DNA from: Pocillopora verrucosa | Lineage: Eukaryota > Cnidaria > Anthozoa > Scleractinia > Pocilloporidae | Length of the DNA stretch: 64,000 nt | Assembly (NCBI RefSeq): GCF_036669915.1 | Contig: NC_089319.1 | Location: forward strand, 12,660,971-12,724,970 | Direction of reading: 5' to 3' | Shown: one piece after another, positions 11,444 to 21,770 of the stretch | Numbering within the stretch: position 1 is the first letter of the stretch | Layout: each line of letters begins with the position of its first letter | The notes under the pieces: model-generated | What the model was told of the DNA's origin: nothing | Databases searched by the model: none | Seen by the model: the letters and a program-made list of their open reading frames with translations, nothing else | Made by a program: the position numbers and the translations under genes

Positions 11444-12160
11444 TCAAGTGTCAGCTTTAAGGTATTGTTCCGTAATTGTATTTTCAGAGTCCAAATTAAG
11501 ATGATTTCGAGTTTGAGTGAAGCTAATCCCAAATGCACCCAGCAACTCTCCTGCACTCGCATCGGTGCCAAGAAAACATCTCAAGGGCAAGCTTCTGTCA
11601 ACGCGTCCTTCTGTCAGAAATGGCCTTCTTCCACCTACTTTCATTGTAGGCTTGGGCAGTGTGAGAGACCACTTGAAGCTTTCAATCGCTTGTTTACAAT
11701 CCTCAGGGTAATCCCAGAGCAACGCAAGGTAGATGTCTTTTCCAGTTATTGAACTGATGGGCACGATCAGAATGTGTGGCAGGTAGTCAAGATCCATATG
11801 AAGCTGAAGAAGTCTTGCGTAGATTAAACACTGATAATGGTATTTCCCAAAAGCGTTTTTGTTCTTCTCTCAGGAGTTCAAGATGTCGAGAACCTTCCAA
11901 TCCACTATGACATACCTTTCTATTTCCATTTTCGGGTCTTTGTAACAGCCAATTGCGTCAGCTTCTCCCTGTTAGAAATGAACTTTTGGCAATACATCTG
12001 CATGTTTCGTCAGAAGCGTAGCCGTATAGTGGAAAATGTTTGTCGAGAATATTTATACCGAAGTAACCGAAAATGTCCTCAGTTGTGTCTTATTTTTTTA
12101 TCGTTTTTTGTGAACCAACGCTCAGTTCCGCCAAAAATAAATTACAACAACGAAAATATT
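11444..12160 (-). pseudogene. RecB-like PD-(D/E)XK nuclease-like gene, copy 1, broken
   Basis: Fragments align with the intact gene at 20915-21769: HFPLYGYASDET, GEADAIG, YVIVDWKVLDIL, QCLIYARL and LPKPTMKV. The catalytic-type Asp (GEAD) and DWK motifs are still readable. There is an in-frame stop where the intact gene has Trp (VHF-stop), another where the intact gene has DILEFW, and frame changes upstream of HFPLYG. Copy 2 shares the two stops, so decay began before the recent duplication. Confidence 0.65.
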
Positions 12161-12399
12161 AAAAGTAAAAATTAGAGTACTGGCTACCTGGAATAACCAT
12201 GGGGGCCAGCGGAGCCAGGCGGCTGGTTGACATGAGCATTAAATAAAATCAAATTACAGGTCAGCAAGAAAACTGAAGCAAAATTCAAGGGAGAAGAGGA
12301 AAAACGCTATTTCTACTTCATCAATCGATTTGCGTAGAGGCTCTAAAGCCTTCTCCAACAAATTCTTGAATTCTTCTGGGAGTTCCTTGGATTCCTGAG

Positions 12400-13043
12400 C
12401 TAGTCGTGCGTGTAAGGGATTGCGCTGACTTCAATTTGCTCAAACCCAAATCGCACAGCTTTGTGATGAGGATTTTCCCGGCTACCAGCACATTGGTAAG
12501 TTTTTATCTTTTATCTCTGTGAAATAGAGGAAGTTTCAATTTATACAAGTAGGCAACAGCTGACGAAACTTGCTTCCCAACATCAAGCTAACTGCAGCTT
12601 TGAATCGTGAAAGTGTTAGAGCTTTCGTCATCGTTAATTAGCAATTCCTCCAAACTTCGCCCCTTGATAAGTTCCGAGACCAGGTAAATAGAGTTTTTCA
12701 GATATGAAACGGCCATAATTTGCACAATGTTTGGTTGGTGAACCATGCTGTGAATTCGTACTTCCGTTTCCATGACTGTCTGAAGACACTTGGTGTTTCG
12801 TATTTTTAACATGCTTCACTGCAACTTCGGTTCCCGCCCACACGCCCCTGTACACGACACCAAAGGAACCTTGGCCAAGCTCATCTTTCGCTGAAAGTTA
12901 ATTTCTTCCTTTTCCACAACAGGCAGTGGGGTGACGTTCGCCTTGGCGCTTGTGTCGGAAGCAGAGACACTCGGAGGTCCCAAATCACTTAAATTACAAA
13001 CCAAAACTATCTCCGACGTAGTCTTTTTTTCCCCGTAGTGCAC
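12400..13043 (-). pseudogene. TKL-like protein kinase, copy 1, broken
   Basis: Reading leftward, the kinase landmarks appear in order but in different frames: LGQGSFGVVYRG (Gly-rich loop), GTEVAVKHVK (ATP-binding Lys), METEVRIHSMVHQPNIVQI (alpha-C Glu and following), an HRD-like stretch near 12525, and CDLGLSKLK (DLG in place of DFG). Frame changes lie just before the Gly-rich loop and after AVKHVK. A 10-base insertion unique to copy 1 disrupts the catalytic loop. The DLG variant and the overall pattern suggest a tyrosine-kinase-like Ser/Thr kinase. Confidence 0.7.
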
Positions 13044-13117
13044 CTCGATATGGTAATATACTTACATCATCCATGTTGGTACACAACAACAAAGAATGAA
13101 AAATTGGAAGATTGATA

Positions 13118-13222
13118 CTAGGGTCTGAAGTCCGAAGTCTGAAGTCCGAAGAAGTCTCAAGTCTCAAGTCTAAATTCTGAAGAAGTCTGAAAGTCCAAAG
13201 TCTGAAGTCCGAAAGTCCCTTC
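13118..13222. repeat. Degenerate minisatellite of GAAGTCT/GAAGTCC units
   Basis: Tandem units of 6-10 bases based on AAGTCT and AAGTCC. Copy 2 (37170-37248) is shorter by several units, so the array has changed length since the duplication. Confidence 0.7.
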
Positions 13223-14089
13223 TCGGTTTTCATACATATATCATTAGACATTTTACCAAAAAAAGACGTTTATAACTTCATAACCTGACCCAATTTAAAG
13301 CCTCAAAGAACCTTACTGTGCAACAAATTACGTAAATAATACAAATGCATGGATATTAAAATACCAGAGCTGAGCTACTGCTTACAACAACTAAAAGCTG
13401 TCATACGAAGGCTAGCAAAATTTGTTTTAAAAAGTGACCAAAGAGAAAAATTGGGCAGGAAATGTAGCTTTCAATTAAAAAGAAATTCGTCTAAAATGAA
13501 CTGAAAGTGAGTTTTTTTCTAACTGTTATACTGGAGACCATTCCTAGAGGGTCATAGCCAAGTGTAGTACCCGAATAACTAAAACCTCTTTGTTTGATTT
13601 AGTTCGATCAGATCGCCGAACACAATCGCACTCGGTCGAAAGATTGTTCTAATAGAAATTCGTCTAAAATCGATTGATAATGAGTTCGTTCGTTCTGTTA
13701 CGCCGGAGATCATTGAAGAGGGTCATAGTCATAGAATGTGGAACATCTTTAACTTCGAACGGGAAACAACATGGCTTCCCCACAATCGTGGTCCAGATTC
13801 CGCAACAAATTTTATGAATTCGCATTAAATCATATTTTTTTTGAAGCAATTTCTTCTTTTATGAGCAGCAACTTCATCACTGCAGCAAATGTTTACAATT
13901 GCGACAACTTTTATTTTCGCGGCAACTTTTTTAATTTGCAGAAAAGTTTTCGTTAATTTGTAGCACCTAAAAAACTGCCACAAGTTTCAAGGTGCAACAC
14001 ATTTCATTTGTTTGTGAACAAATAGTGGCAACTTTTAAGTTTGCGACATATGCCCTGTGGCCCACCGTTGTGTAGATTTTTTTCAGATT

Positions 14090-14240
14090 AGCGCGCTTAT
14101 TTTGAGGGTCTTTTTGGGGGATAGCTTTGACGGTTGATGGTTAATTTTTTCTTCAGTGGATTTTTACAGTTGACAGTTAATTTTAACGCCTCTGACGGTT
14201 GACGGTTAAATTTCAGAGCCTTTGATGGTTGACAATTATA
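14090..14240. repeat. Short degenerate tandem repeat around TGACGGTTGACGGTTAA
   Basis: Four or five imperfect units of TGACGGTTGA-type sequence with T-rich spacers. The counterpart in copy 2 is at about 41895-42005. Confidence 0.6.
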
Positions 14241-14978
14241 AGAAGATATATTTCCTTGAATAAACAATGTATACTGAATGTTAAGTTAGCATCTTGCACA
14301 TCTTTAGGATTTCCTTTCATTGAAATGTTACGTAAGAATCTCGCACACTTTTAGGATTCTCATTCATTCGATTGGAATGTTAGTGTTTCCCTTACTTTTA
14401 GCATTTTTAGCACGGGTTAACGATAAAAATATCGTTGATCTCGAAGGAATCACTAATATGCTAGCAGAAACTCCCATTGCGGAGTTTAACGATAAAATCT
14501 ATCGACAGATTTCATGACACTCGAAATGATCTGAGCGTGATCTCAGTTCTTGTCGAACGGCAGTAGTGGCGCGTAGTTCAGTGTGCAAAGACAAGTATTG
14601 ACTTATTAACTTATTTATTAAAATGTTTTCAAACTGCCGGTTTTATAGGAGAAAATCAGACGGTGAGAGTGATGGGCTCCTAAAACAGATAGGATTATTT
14701 TCTTTGTAACGTGTAGATGTAACGGCCAAAAGTGTTGATCAATGAATCAAAAAACAGTTGGAAACAATTCACAATATTTTGCTGAGTGCGAAGAACGAGA
14801 ACCACTTAATCGCTGCATAACTGATTCTGAGGTTAAAGAAATCTGCTTTACTTTGCACCTTTAATTCATTGTGAAAATTATCTTTGTGGATTAATTTGTA
14901 ACATTACTCTCAGCTTTGTTTCAGGTTTAAACCACAGTAAAACGACGGTTAAAGCTTTCGATCACTCAGTAAGTGGCA

Positions 14979-16798
14979 ATGAGTGGCAAGATGGCGGTAA
15001 ATAATTCCTCTATTGCAGGTACGTTTTCATGTCTTATAAGTCTGAAGATATTTTTTTTGGCACGTTTTGGATAAACAAGAATTCTTAATGTTACCATGGT
15101 TGCCTCTGCGTGAGTTGAAGTCAACAGAAGTGACGTGTTTTTGCGACACGTGCGCAAAGCCATCTGGTACAAACCGCATGGTATTAGTAGGGCATTCAGA
15201 TAAGTAGGCGTGAGTTATACGAAGCGCCTCACCCGAGCAAAGGGTCATCCAAGTAAGAAATCACAGATGCCTGTCTGCCCTCGCGCGCTGCTACTGAGGA
15301 ACTCTCTTACATCGGATGAGAGGTTTTCTCCTACAATTGGGCAAAAGGGGGGAGGAAACTGGGGAAGGATCTATTCCCGCTTTCCTCTTTTATTGGACAG
15401 CGTCATTATTTAGGATTGGCTAGGGTTAAGTTAGCTTCTTATCACATTATCTGTCATAATAATATAGGAAATCTCAAAATAAAAGGCGATGTATTCCCCT
15501 TTTCTTTCCTCAGCTGTGGCAAACTTAAATTCATCAGTTGTCTACACTTACTTTCCTGCGAGCGGTGCTGTATGGATAACTATGGCATATGTGGTTATAT
15601 TCGTCTTCGGCTTCTTTGGTAACATCTGTATCATTTACATTGTGGTTTCTCGTGAACAGATGAGCACTAAATTCAATTTCTTAGTTGTAAATATGGCAGT
15701 TGGGGATCTACTTGTTTCTCTCTTCGTTATGCCGTTTGAGGTGAGTGACAATTTTCCAATTGTTAAGGGTTAATTCATTGTTTAGTTTCGTTATGCAAAA
15801 CGTTCTCACTCACTCCCAGTAGTATAACACATTTTTTATTTCCCACGCTATTAGGTCGTGTTGTCAATGGAATACCTATCTTTAGTACCTCCCTGTCTTT
15901 GTAGGTGAGATATCTTTACATTGGCCTGGCATGGATTCCAGGGGCAATGGGAAAAGTCACGTGCAAGCTTGTTGGGTTCCTGAGGATCTTGCCAGTCGCT
16001 GTCAGCATCATAACACTTGTCTTCATTACAGTGGATCGTTACTTCGCCATTCTTCATCCACTTCGAGATATGCGTTTCATTCGAAACACAAAACTAGTCA
16101 CTTCTGTGATATGGATCTCGTCTTCCCTGTTTTTCCTGCTGTATCTCTTGCTTTATGACGTTGTAAAGAGTGCTGACGGCTTTCATTGGGAATGCAGAAT
16201 GGTTTGGAATTTCTTTTCCTCAGACATGAGTGTCCAGTTTTCCATTAGGAGAGCCTGTTTCATGACCATGTTCTTGATACTGTATTTGGTTCCTCTTGTT
16301 GTCATAGCATGGGTTCATATTCTTATTGGTCGACATCTTTGTTCACGCCAGATCCCAGGGGAGCCGACAGCCCATCAGCGACATCAAAATGAATTGTCCA
16401 GGCGCAAGGTACTACGCATGATCATCACTGTGGTGGTGACGTTTGCGCTGTGTTGGTTGCCGGCTCACATCCAGCATTTACTGATTTCCTATTTTGCCAA
16501 CACTCACAGAGCTTTGCGCAAAGTTGAAAATCTGGAATCCAGTTTATATTTCCTATCACACGCCAATAGTGCCATAAACCCTTGTCTGTTTATTGGTTTA
16601 AACCAAAGATTCAACAATGAGTTCAGGGGAATTCTCAGATGTTTTTTTTGCCGAAATCCCGTTCCCACGAGAAGAAGCATTAGCACAGAACCACCCGTTG
16701 TTCTAACTCGCATACGGAAGATTGTACGTCAATGTGATAACACTGTTATACCTCTTCGCATTCAACAGTGTCCATGGTCTCAGAGCTGTACGTTTTGA
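14979..16798 (+). CDS. Class A (rhodopsin-like) peptide-type GPCR, copy 1
   Basis: Three coding exons fit with consistent phases: 14979-15018, 15514-15740 and 15905-16798, giving 386 residues. A polypyrimidine-AG just upstream of exon 1 (14909-14924) suggests a further 5' UTR exon. Visible features are two N-glycosylation sites in the N-terminus (NNSS, NLNSS), TM1 GFFGNICII, TM2 NMAVGDLL, the TM3 disulfide Cys in KVTCKL, the DRY-type motif VDRYFAILHPLR, the ECL2 Cys in HWECRM, TM6 CWLP, and TM7 NPCLF in place of NPxxY. The tail has a Cys cluster (RCFFC) suited to palmitoylation. It belongs broadly with neuropeptide FF/QRFP-like receptors. The ligand is unknown. It is the best-preserved gene of unit 1 and lies on the opposite strand to its neighbours. 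Confidence 0.85.
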
Positions 16799-17254
16799 AT
16801 CTTTTTTGCCATGAGTTAGACAACACGATAAAAACCTATCAACACCATTAAGACTGATATTATGGAAATTTAACCATCGCTGATCTGTTCTTAGTAGTAC
16901 TTGTATTGTTCAACAACTGAAACAAAAAGCGTCATAAATGATAAGCCAATTAAGCCAAGGAAAAAGTTGCATAGAAAAATTTCATGATAATAGCGGAAAG
17001 TTTCATTTCCTTGGTAGGACGTTAATGGACCATATTCGATCAGTGTGCTTTCCGCGCAGTTGTTCTTGTTATCATACGGGGACTCATTACTGTTTCTCAG
17101 AAACTGTGCTTACCAAAGTGCCCGTGATGTTTTCTAAAAATAGAACAAGGTATTATCAACCAGTGCACAATTGAACCGCCGGTTTGGAAGAGGTGTAATG
17201 ACGACGTTTCTGTCTATGGAAAGCAAGCGAAGATTTTAATTGCGTCTCAGTGGA

Positions 17255-17430
17255 ATTTACTTGATCCCTCTCCCCCACTTCGACTCTGTAGCATTCTAGT
17301 GATCCCCCCTCGTTTGCAGTCAATTAACGATAGTCTCCCCTTTATACTCTGTTAGTGACCACCGATATCCCCTCTGTTCCCCCAGAAATCCACGTGATCC
17401 CCCCAAGTCCTCCAACTCCCCTCCCCCTTC
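17255..17430. repeat. C-rich degenerate dispersed repeat downstream of GPCR copy 1
   Basis: Same family as 6855-7020 and 44520-44705: repeated GATCCCCCC-type blocks with spacers such as CCAGAAATCCACGTGAT. Confidence 0.55.
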
Positions 17431-19262
17431 GTTTGTGAGAATGTATGAAATGAATCTAATCTAATCTTATTTTATAAACCACTGCGTGAATGATGTCGTA
17501 GTTCTTTTGTGTTTTAATGTTACAAGGTGTCAAACACTGGAAACCAAGCTTGTACTCATTCTTTAATCTGCGAACAAAGTCAATGATGGTTGTTTATCTA
17601 GTGTTAAACAACGTATCTTTTCAATAGAAACTTAGTAACGGAATATATTTCCGATTCCGTTTTATGTTTTGGAGCCTTACACACACCAGATCCTTGTGCA
17701 ACACTTAGACATATTTATAGAGATTGGACATTCGGTAGAAAGTTGCCTTTTTTCTGCCTTTTTTTCTTTATCATAAACGTGTAAATTAACTTTCACTCCT
17801 CTATGAACCTCGCATATCCAGTTAAACATACCCCATAAAATTTCAACTTTCAGTTACTCCTATAGCCTGAACGAACAATCTATCGCCTGTTTCAAATCCT
17901 TACCACTAGTACCTCTGTTTCTACATGCGCTAAAGGCTATACAACTGGTAATACAGTCAATAATAACTAACCCAGTGCTCATGTTGAGTGTCAACTGTAT
18001 GGGAGAATCACGGTGGCCATAACAGACGTCATCGCGACCTGATTAACTCACGGCCGTTAGTTAAGGTGAGTACGAGTGTGCTCTAACGTTTGAAACAATA
18101 CGCGTGGGCCGCACGCAGGATAGTTAAAGATATCTTTTACAACAATGTTTGATTTTAAAAAACTGCAAAATTAATCGTATTTGCCGTAAAAGGGGGACAT
18201 AGAAGCTTATTAAAACAAATGAATTAAGAGAAAAAGATATGCTTTTAACTGACATCATAACGATTGCAACCCTACACGCACACCCCTTTCTTCCTCAAAA
18301 CCACCCTAAAACGCAACCAAACTAAATCAAGACTCCAGGAAAAATAATGCTCGAAGCTTACCCTGAAGTTTGTACTTCGCGATGGCGACTTACTTAGTTG
18401 TTCTTAGTGGTTCTAACGAGGCGATCGCGATAGATGATTAAATACGAATTTTAAAAGAAGCAGTATCCCTAAAAGTGGTGCGTTGCATTGGTGTTCGAAC
18501 AATCAACTTCTTTCAAACTTTGCCCATGAATCTGTCTGAGTCTCAAGGTAATGGAGACCACCTCAGTTTTTGAAAATTTTTCAAAATAAATTTTTTCTGA
18601 GCGAAAATCGCTTCAGCTCTCAAAGGCCTATTGTTAACAGCGCCGATCATCAAATATGGCACAAATAATAAATAATTGCCATGCTCGTCTTTTCACAAAA
18701 CTCTGGTTTGAGGAATTTTTTCTTCGCATATTTAGCTGGATTAATCCTTTAGGAGAACAAAGTACATAAATTTGGCCTTTTTTAACGATACTTTCCGCTG
18801 AAAATTATTTTTCAGTTTGACACCTACTTTGCCTCTGCCGCTATGACCAAATGTTATGTAAATTTGCAACTTTTAATCTCGGCTCAGCACAAGTGTCCAA
18901 CTTCTTTCCCATGACATGTTCATTCAGAAAAGCTGATATAAGGTAGAGGAGAATGGAAATATAAAAAATATGACGATGATTCCGGCGAACTTCTGGCACA
19001 TTTTTCGAAAATTCCACCTAACAATGCTTTTGCACGAAAGCGGACTAATTTATACGAAATTTCCTTCGCTAACTTTTAGTTGACGCCTGAATTGAACACT
19101 GTGAAGCATTTTTATGATTTCTGATACCGTAAAACGTCATTCAGAAGAGAAAATTCTTCATCCTTATCTAGAAAAATACAGCTGCCGAAAGCTGACTCTT
19201 CGCTTCTCTATTTGTTGGCTGTGCCTTCTTACTTACAAATCCGTCACATAATGACAGTTATG

Positions 19263-21770
19263 GACACGGACAGTTTTCGTCGAAAATCAGAGTCACTCGT
19301 ACAAGCAAAGTCAGTGCGATTTATAAGGTTGTGGTTGCAAGTTATTAAGAGGCGAGTGCGATAGATACTTTCCTCCATCACGCAACAACCAACACACGCC
19401 GCCTTAAAAGTATTACAAGTTCTTTATTGTGCGGTGGGCCAAGCGGAAACCACCTTGGCGAAATATGTTGCAATCTAACAACAATCATTCTTTTACACTA
19501 AATTTTCATCAGCAATAATATGCTCCATATCAATACCTTACAGAAATCCTTCGCTTTCGGTAATTTACAGTTATTGCAAATAATTTTCAGTTTTCTTTTA
19601 CTAGACAGCCTAGGCCTGCACTCTCAGGTATTCGCATATAAACTCCGAGCCAGAGCACTTTTTAGAGTGAACCCTCAAATAAGCACTCAGGAATTACAAG
19701 GCTACCGATACCATAGTAGATCACTCTTGACGACAAGCTCTTTTATCTAACAAGCTCTAACATCTTAAGGTCGACATATCACTAAGTTCGTTGCCAGTTA
19801 CGCTAAAGTTAGGCTGTGGAATTACTAATATCTTAAGGATTTATCCCCAACTGAGGATCTACAAATCTGACAATCTGAACGACGTGAGTAATTATTATAA
19901 GAAACCATTGAATATCGTTAGTACAAAATGTTAATGCCTTATACCATTGAAGACTTTATAACAAAATAACGTTTATAACTACATAAGCTGCAACAAATTA
20001 CATAAATAATACAACCACATGGATATTAACGACTAACCCTGCTGAGCTACCGCTTACAACAAGCAAAGGCTGTTATACGGAGGTTAAAGAAAAATTTGTT
20101 TTAAAAACTGACCCAAAGGAAAGATTTGAGCAGGAAATCTAGCTTGTAACTAAAGAAACTCCTTCTTACAGGAACTAAATAGGAAATGGATAATTCAATG
20201 AATAAATGAACAAGGGAAAAATAAGACTCGCAAACTTAAATTTAGACCAGAAATGCGGTCTGTTCTGGGGCCAGGGTGACCTTCACTTAGAATAAGGGGC
20301 TCATGACCCCAATATTGCTACCTTTGACACCTATGGCCTGGTTCCTAAGCTCTGGTGCGTCTCGAGCCAACAAAATGTTGTTTACGGCCATCTTCACGAG
20401 CTCATTTTTCAGAAATAGCATTTCACTGTCTCTCTCGTTAAACATTAAGTAACCTATTATTTACCAAGACTACTGCCAGGAATCAATGATAAGTCATCCT
20501 GGTGTGAATCTAATAGAGTTCCATTCGAAGGAATTAGTAACCTATGCACTCAACTAAAATGATTATTTAAAGCTACTAGGAAGGTTTACTCGAAGCAGGT
20601 TATACAATGTAACTATGATTAGAAGAGGCCCTAAAAAAATTCGATGCTCAACTATCATCGACGGGAAAACTAATGTAGTATTGTGATTTAATTTTTTACA
20701 AAGGCAGAAACCGACATTTGTGATAACGCCAGTCTACATGAGTTACTCTCAAGTTCGTCCAAAAAACAATGGTAACTAAAAAGTATACGTTATTTATTTT
20801 TCGACTGTGATTGTTTCTTCAAGTGTCAGTATTCGTCCGTACTTAAGTAGTGTTGTAATTTCATTTTTTACCAAGATGGAGACCGACATTTGTGATAAAG
20901 CCAGTCTACTTGATTTACTCAGAATTGGAGAAGTCCAAAAGGGATTCATCCGAAGTTGTACTTAGAGAGTCCAAACTCACATGAGAGATTTCGAGTTCGA
21001 GCGAAGCTAATCCCAATGCATCCAGTAACTCTCCTGCACTCGCATTCATGTCAAGAACTTCTCCCAGGGGCGACTCTCTTTTAACGCGTCCTTCTGTCTT
21101 GAATGGCCTACCTCCACGTACTTTCATTGTAGGCTTGGGCAGTTTGACAGACCACTTGAAACTTTCAATGGCTTTTTTACAATCGTCAGGGTAATCCTTG
21201 AACAACGCAGGGCAGGTGTCTTTTTCAGTTATTGAACTGATGGGTACGATCAGGATTTGTGGCAGGTAGTCTAGCTGCATATGAAGCCGAAAAAGTCTCG
21301 CGTAGATTAGACACTGATGAAGGTATTTCCCAAAAGCGTCTTTGTTCTTCTCCCAGAATTCCAAGATGTCAAGAACCTTCCAATCCACGATGACATACCT
21401 TCCCTTCCCTTTATCAATTTCGTACCAGCCAATTGCGTCAGCTTCTCCGTGCCAGAAATAAACTTGCGGTGGTGCATCCGTTTCGTCACAAGCGTAGCCA
21501 TATAATGGAAAATGGCCTTCGAGAAGATGTATTTTGAAGAACTTAAAAATTGCTTGCAAGAGATAAAACTCAACAGTTTTGTCGTTTTTATTTCCGTCGT
21601 CAGGTGCGAATAGCCTTCCTCTTCTCTTCAATGTCTTTATATAATCAGAGAGCTTTTTGTCCCAACCAATACCAGCAGCGTTGCCAGAGCCAAATTCACC
21701 TTTTTCCTCTAATTTTACCGAATACGAAGCCTGAAACTTTCGGAACTTTTCCTTGACACTATCGTTGACC
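19263..21770. repeat. Third, diverged partial copy of block II
   Basis: From CACGGACAGTTTTCGTCG at 19263, this stretch follows 9908-12160 of block II in order: the four-copy sequence family, the small conserved frame and the nuclease-like exon. Divergence is visibly higher than between copies 1 and 2. The flank just before it (18851-19255) is the sequence that reappears at 63157. Confidence 0.8.
20287..20445 (-). other. Small conserved reading frame of unknown function, third copy
   Basis: This 52-residue frame starts at an ATG at 20445 and contains ERDSEMLFLKNELVKMAV and ARDAPELRNQAIGVKGSN. It keeps its frame despite about a dozen residue changes from copy 1. It ends at the same TAA position as copy 1, where copy 2 has lost the stop. 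Confidence 0.35.

Larger units (their letters stand above)
8087..13725. repeat. Duplication block II, copy 1
   Basis: This aligns with 32242-37763 at about 2% difference by eye. One replaced segment interrupts the alignment (11239-11670 here versus 35397-35719 in copy 2), along with small indels. It carries the Crypton, nuclease-like and kinase pseudogenes. It ends abruptly at 13725, where copy 2 has extra sequence. Confidence 0.9.
13739..18850. repeat. Duplication block III, copy 1
   Basis: This aligns with 41509-46123 at clearly lower identity than blocks I and II (about 7-10% difference by eye). It contains the GPCR gene and about 2 kb of 3' flank. Copy 1 holds about 660 bases (14516-15180, including GPCR exon 1) that copy 2 lacks. 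I see no other gene in 17431-18850. Confidence 0.85.

Noticed and set aside
11837..12175. Plus-strand 112-residue protein, repeated at 35890-36216
   Set aside because: It is antisense to the nuclease pseudogene; the aligned residues lie on the minus strand.
15489..15773. 94-codon frame as a single-exon start of GPCR copy 1
   Set aside because: The phase-matched 40-base exon at 14979-15018 and the acceptor at 15512-15513 explain the N-terminus better; the ATG at 15489 would lie in the intron.
20915..21769. Bacterial contamination or CRISPR-associated Cas4
   Set aside because: The gene is flanked by eukaryotic repeats, has degenerate copies in the same locus with the same flanks, and has a splice acceptor. 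No CRISPR array or cas genes are present.
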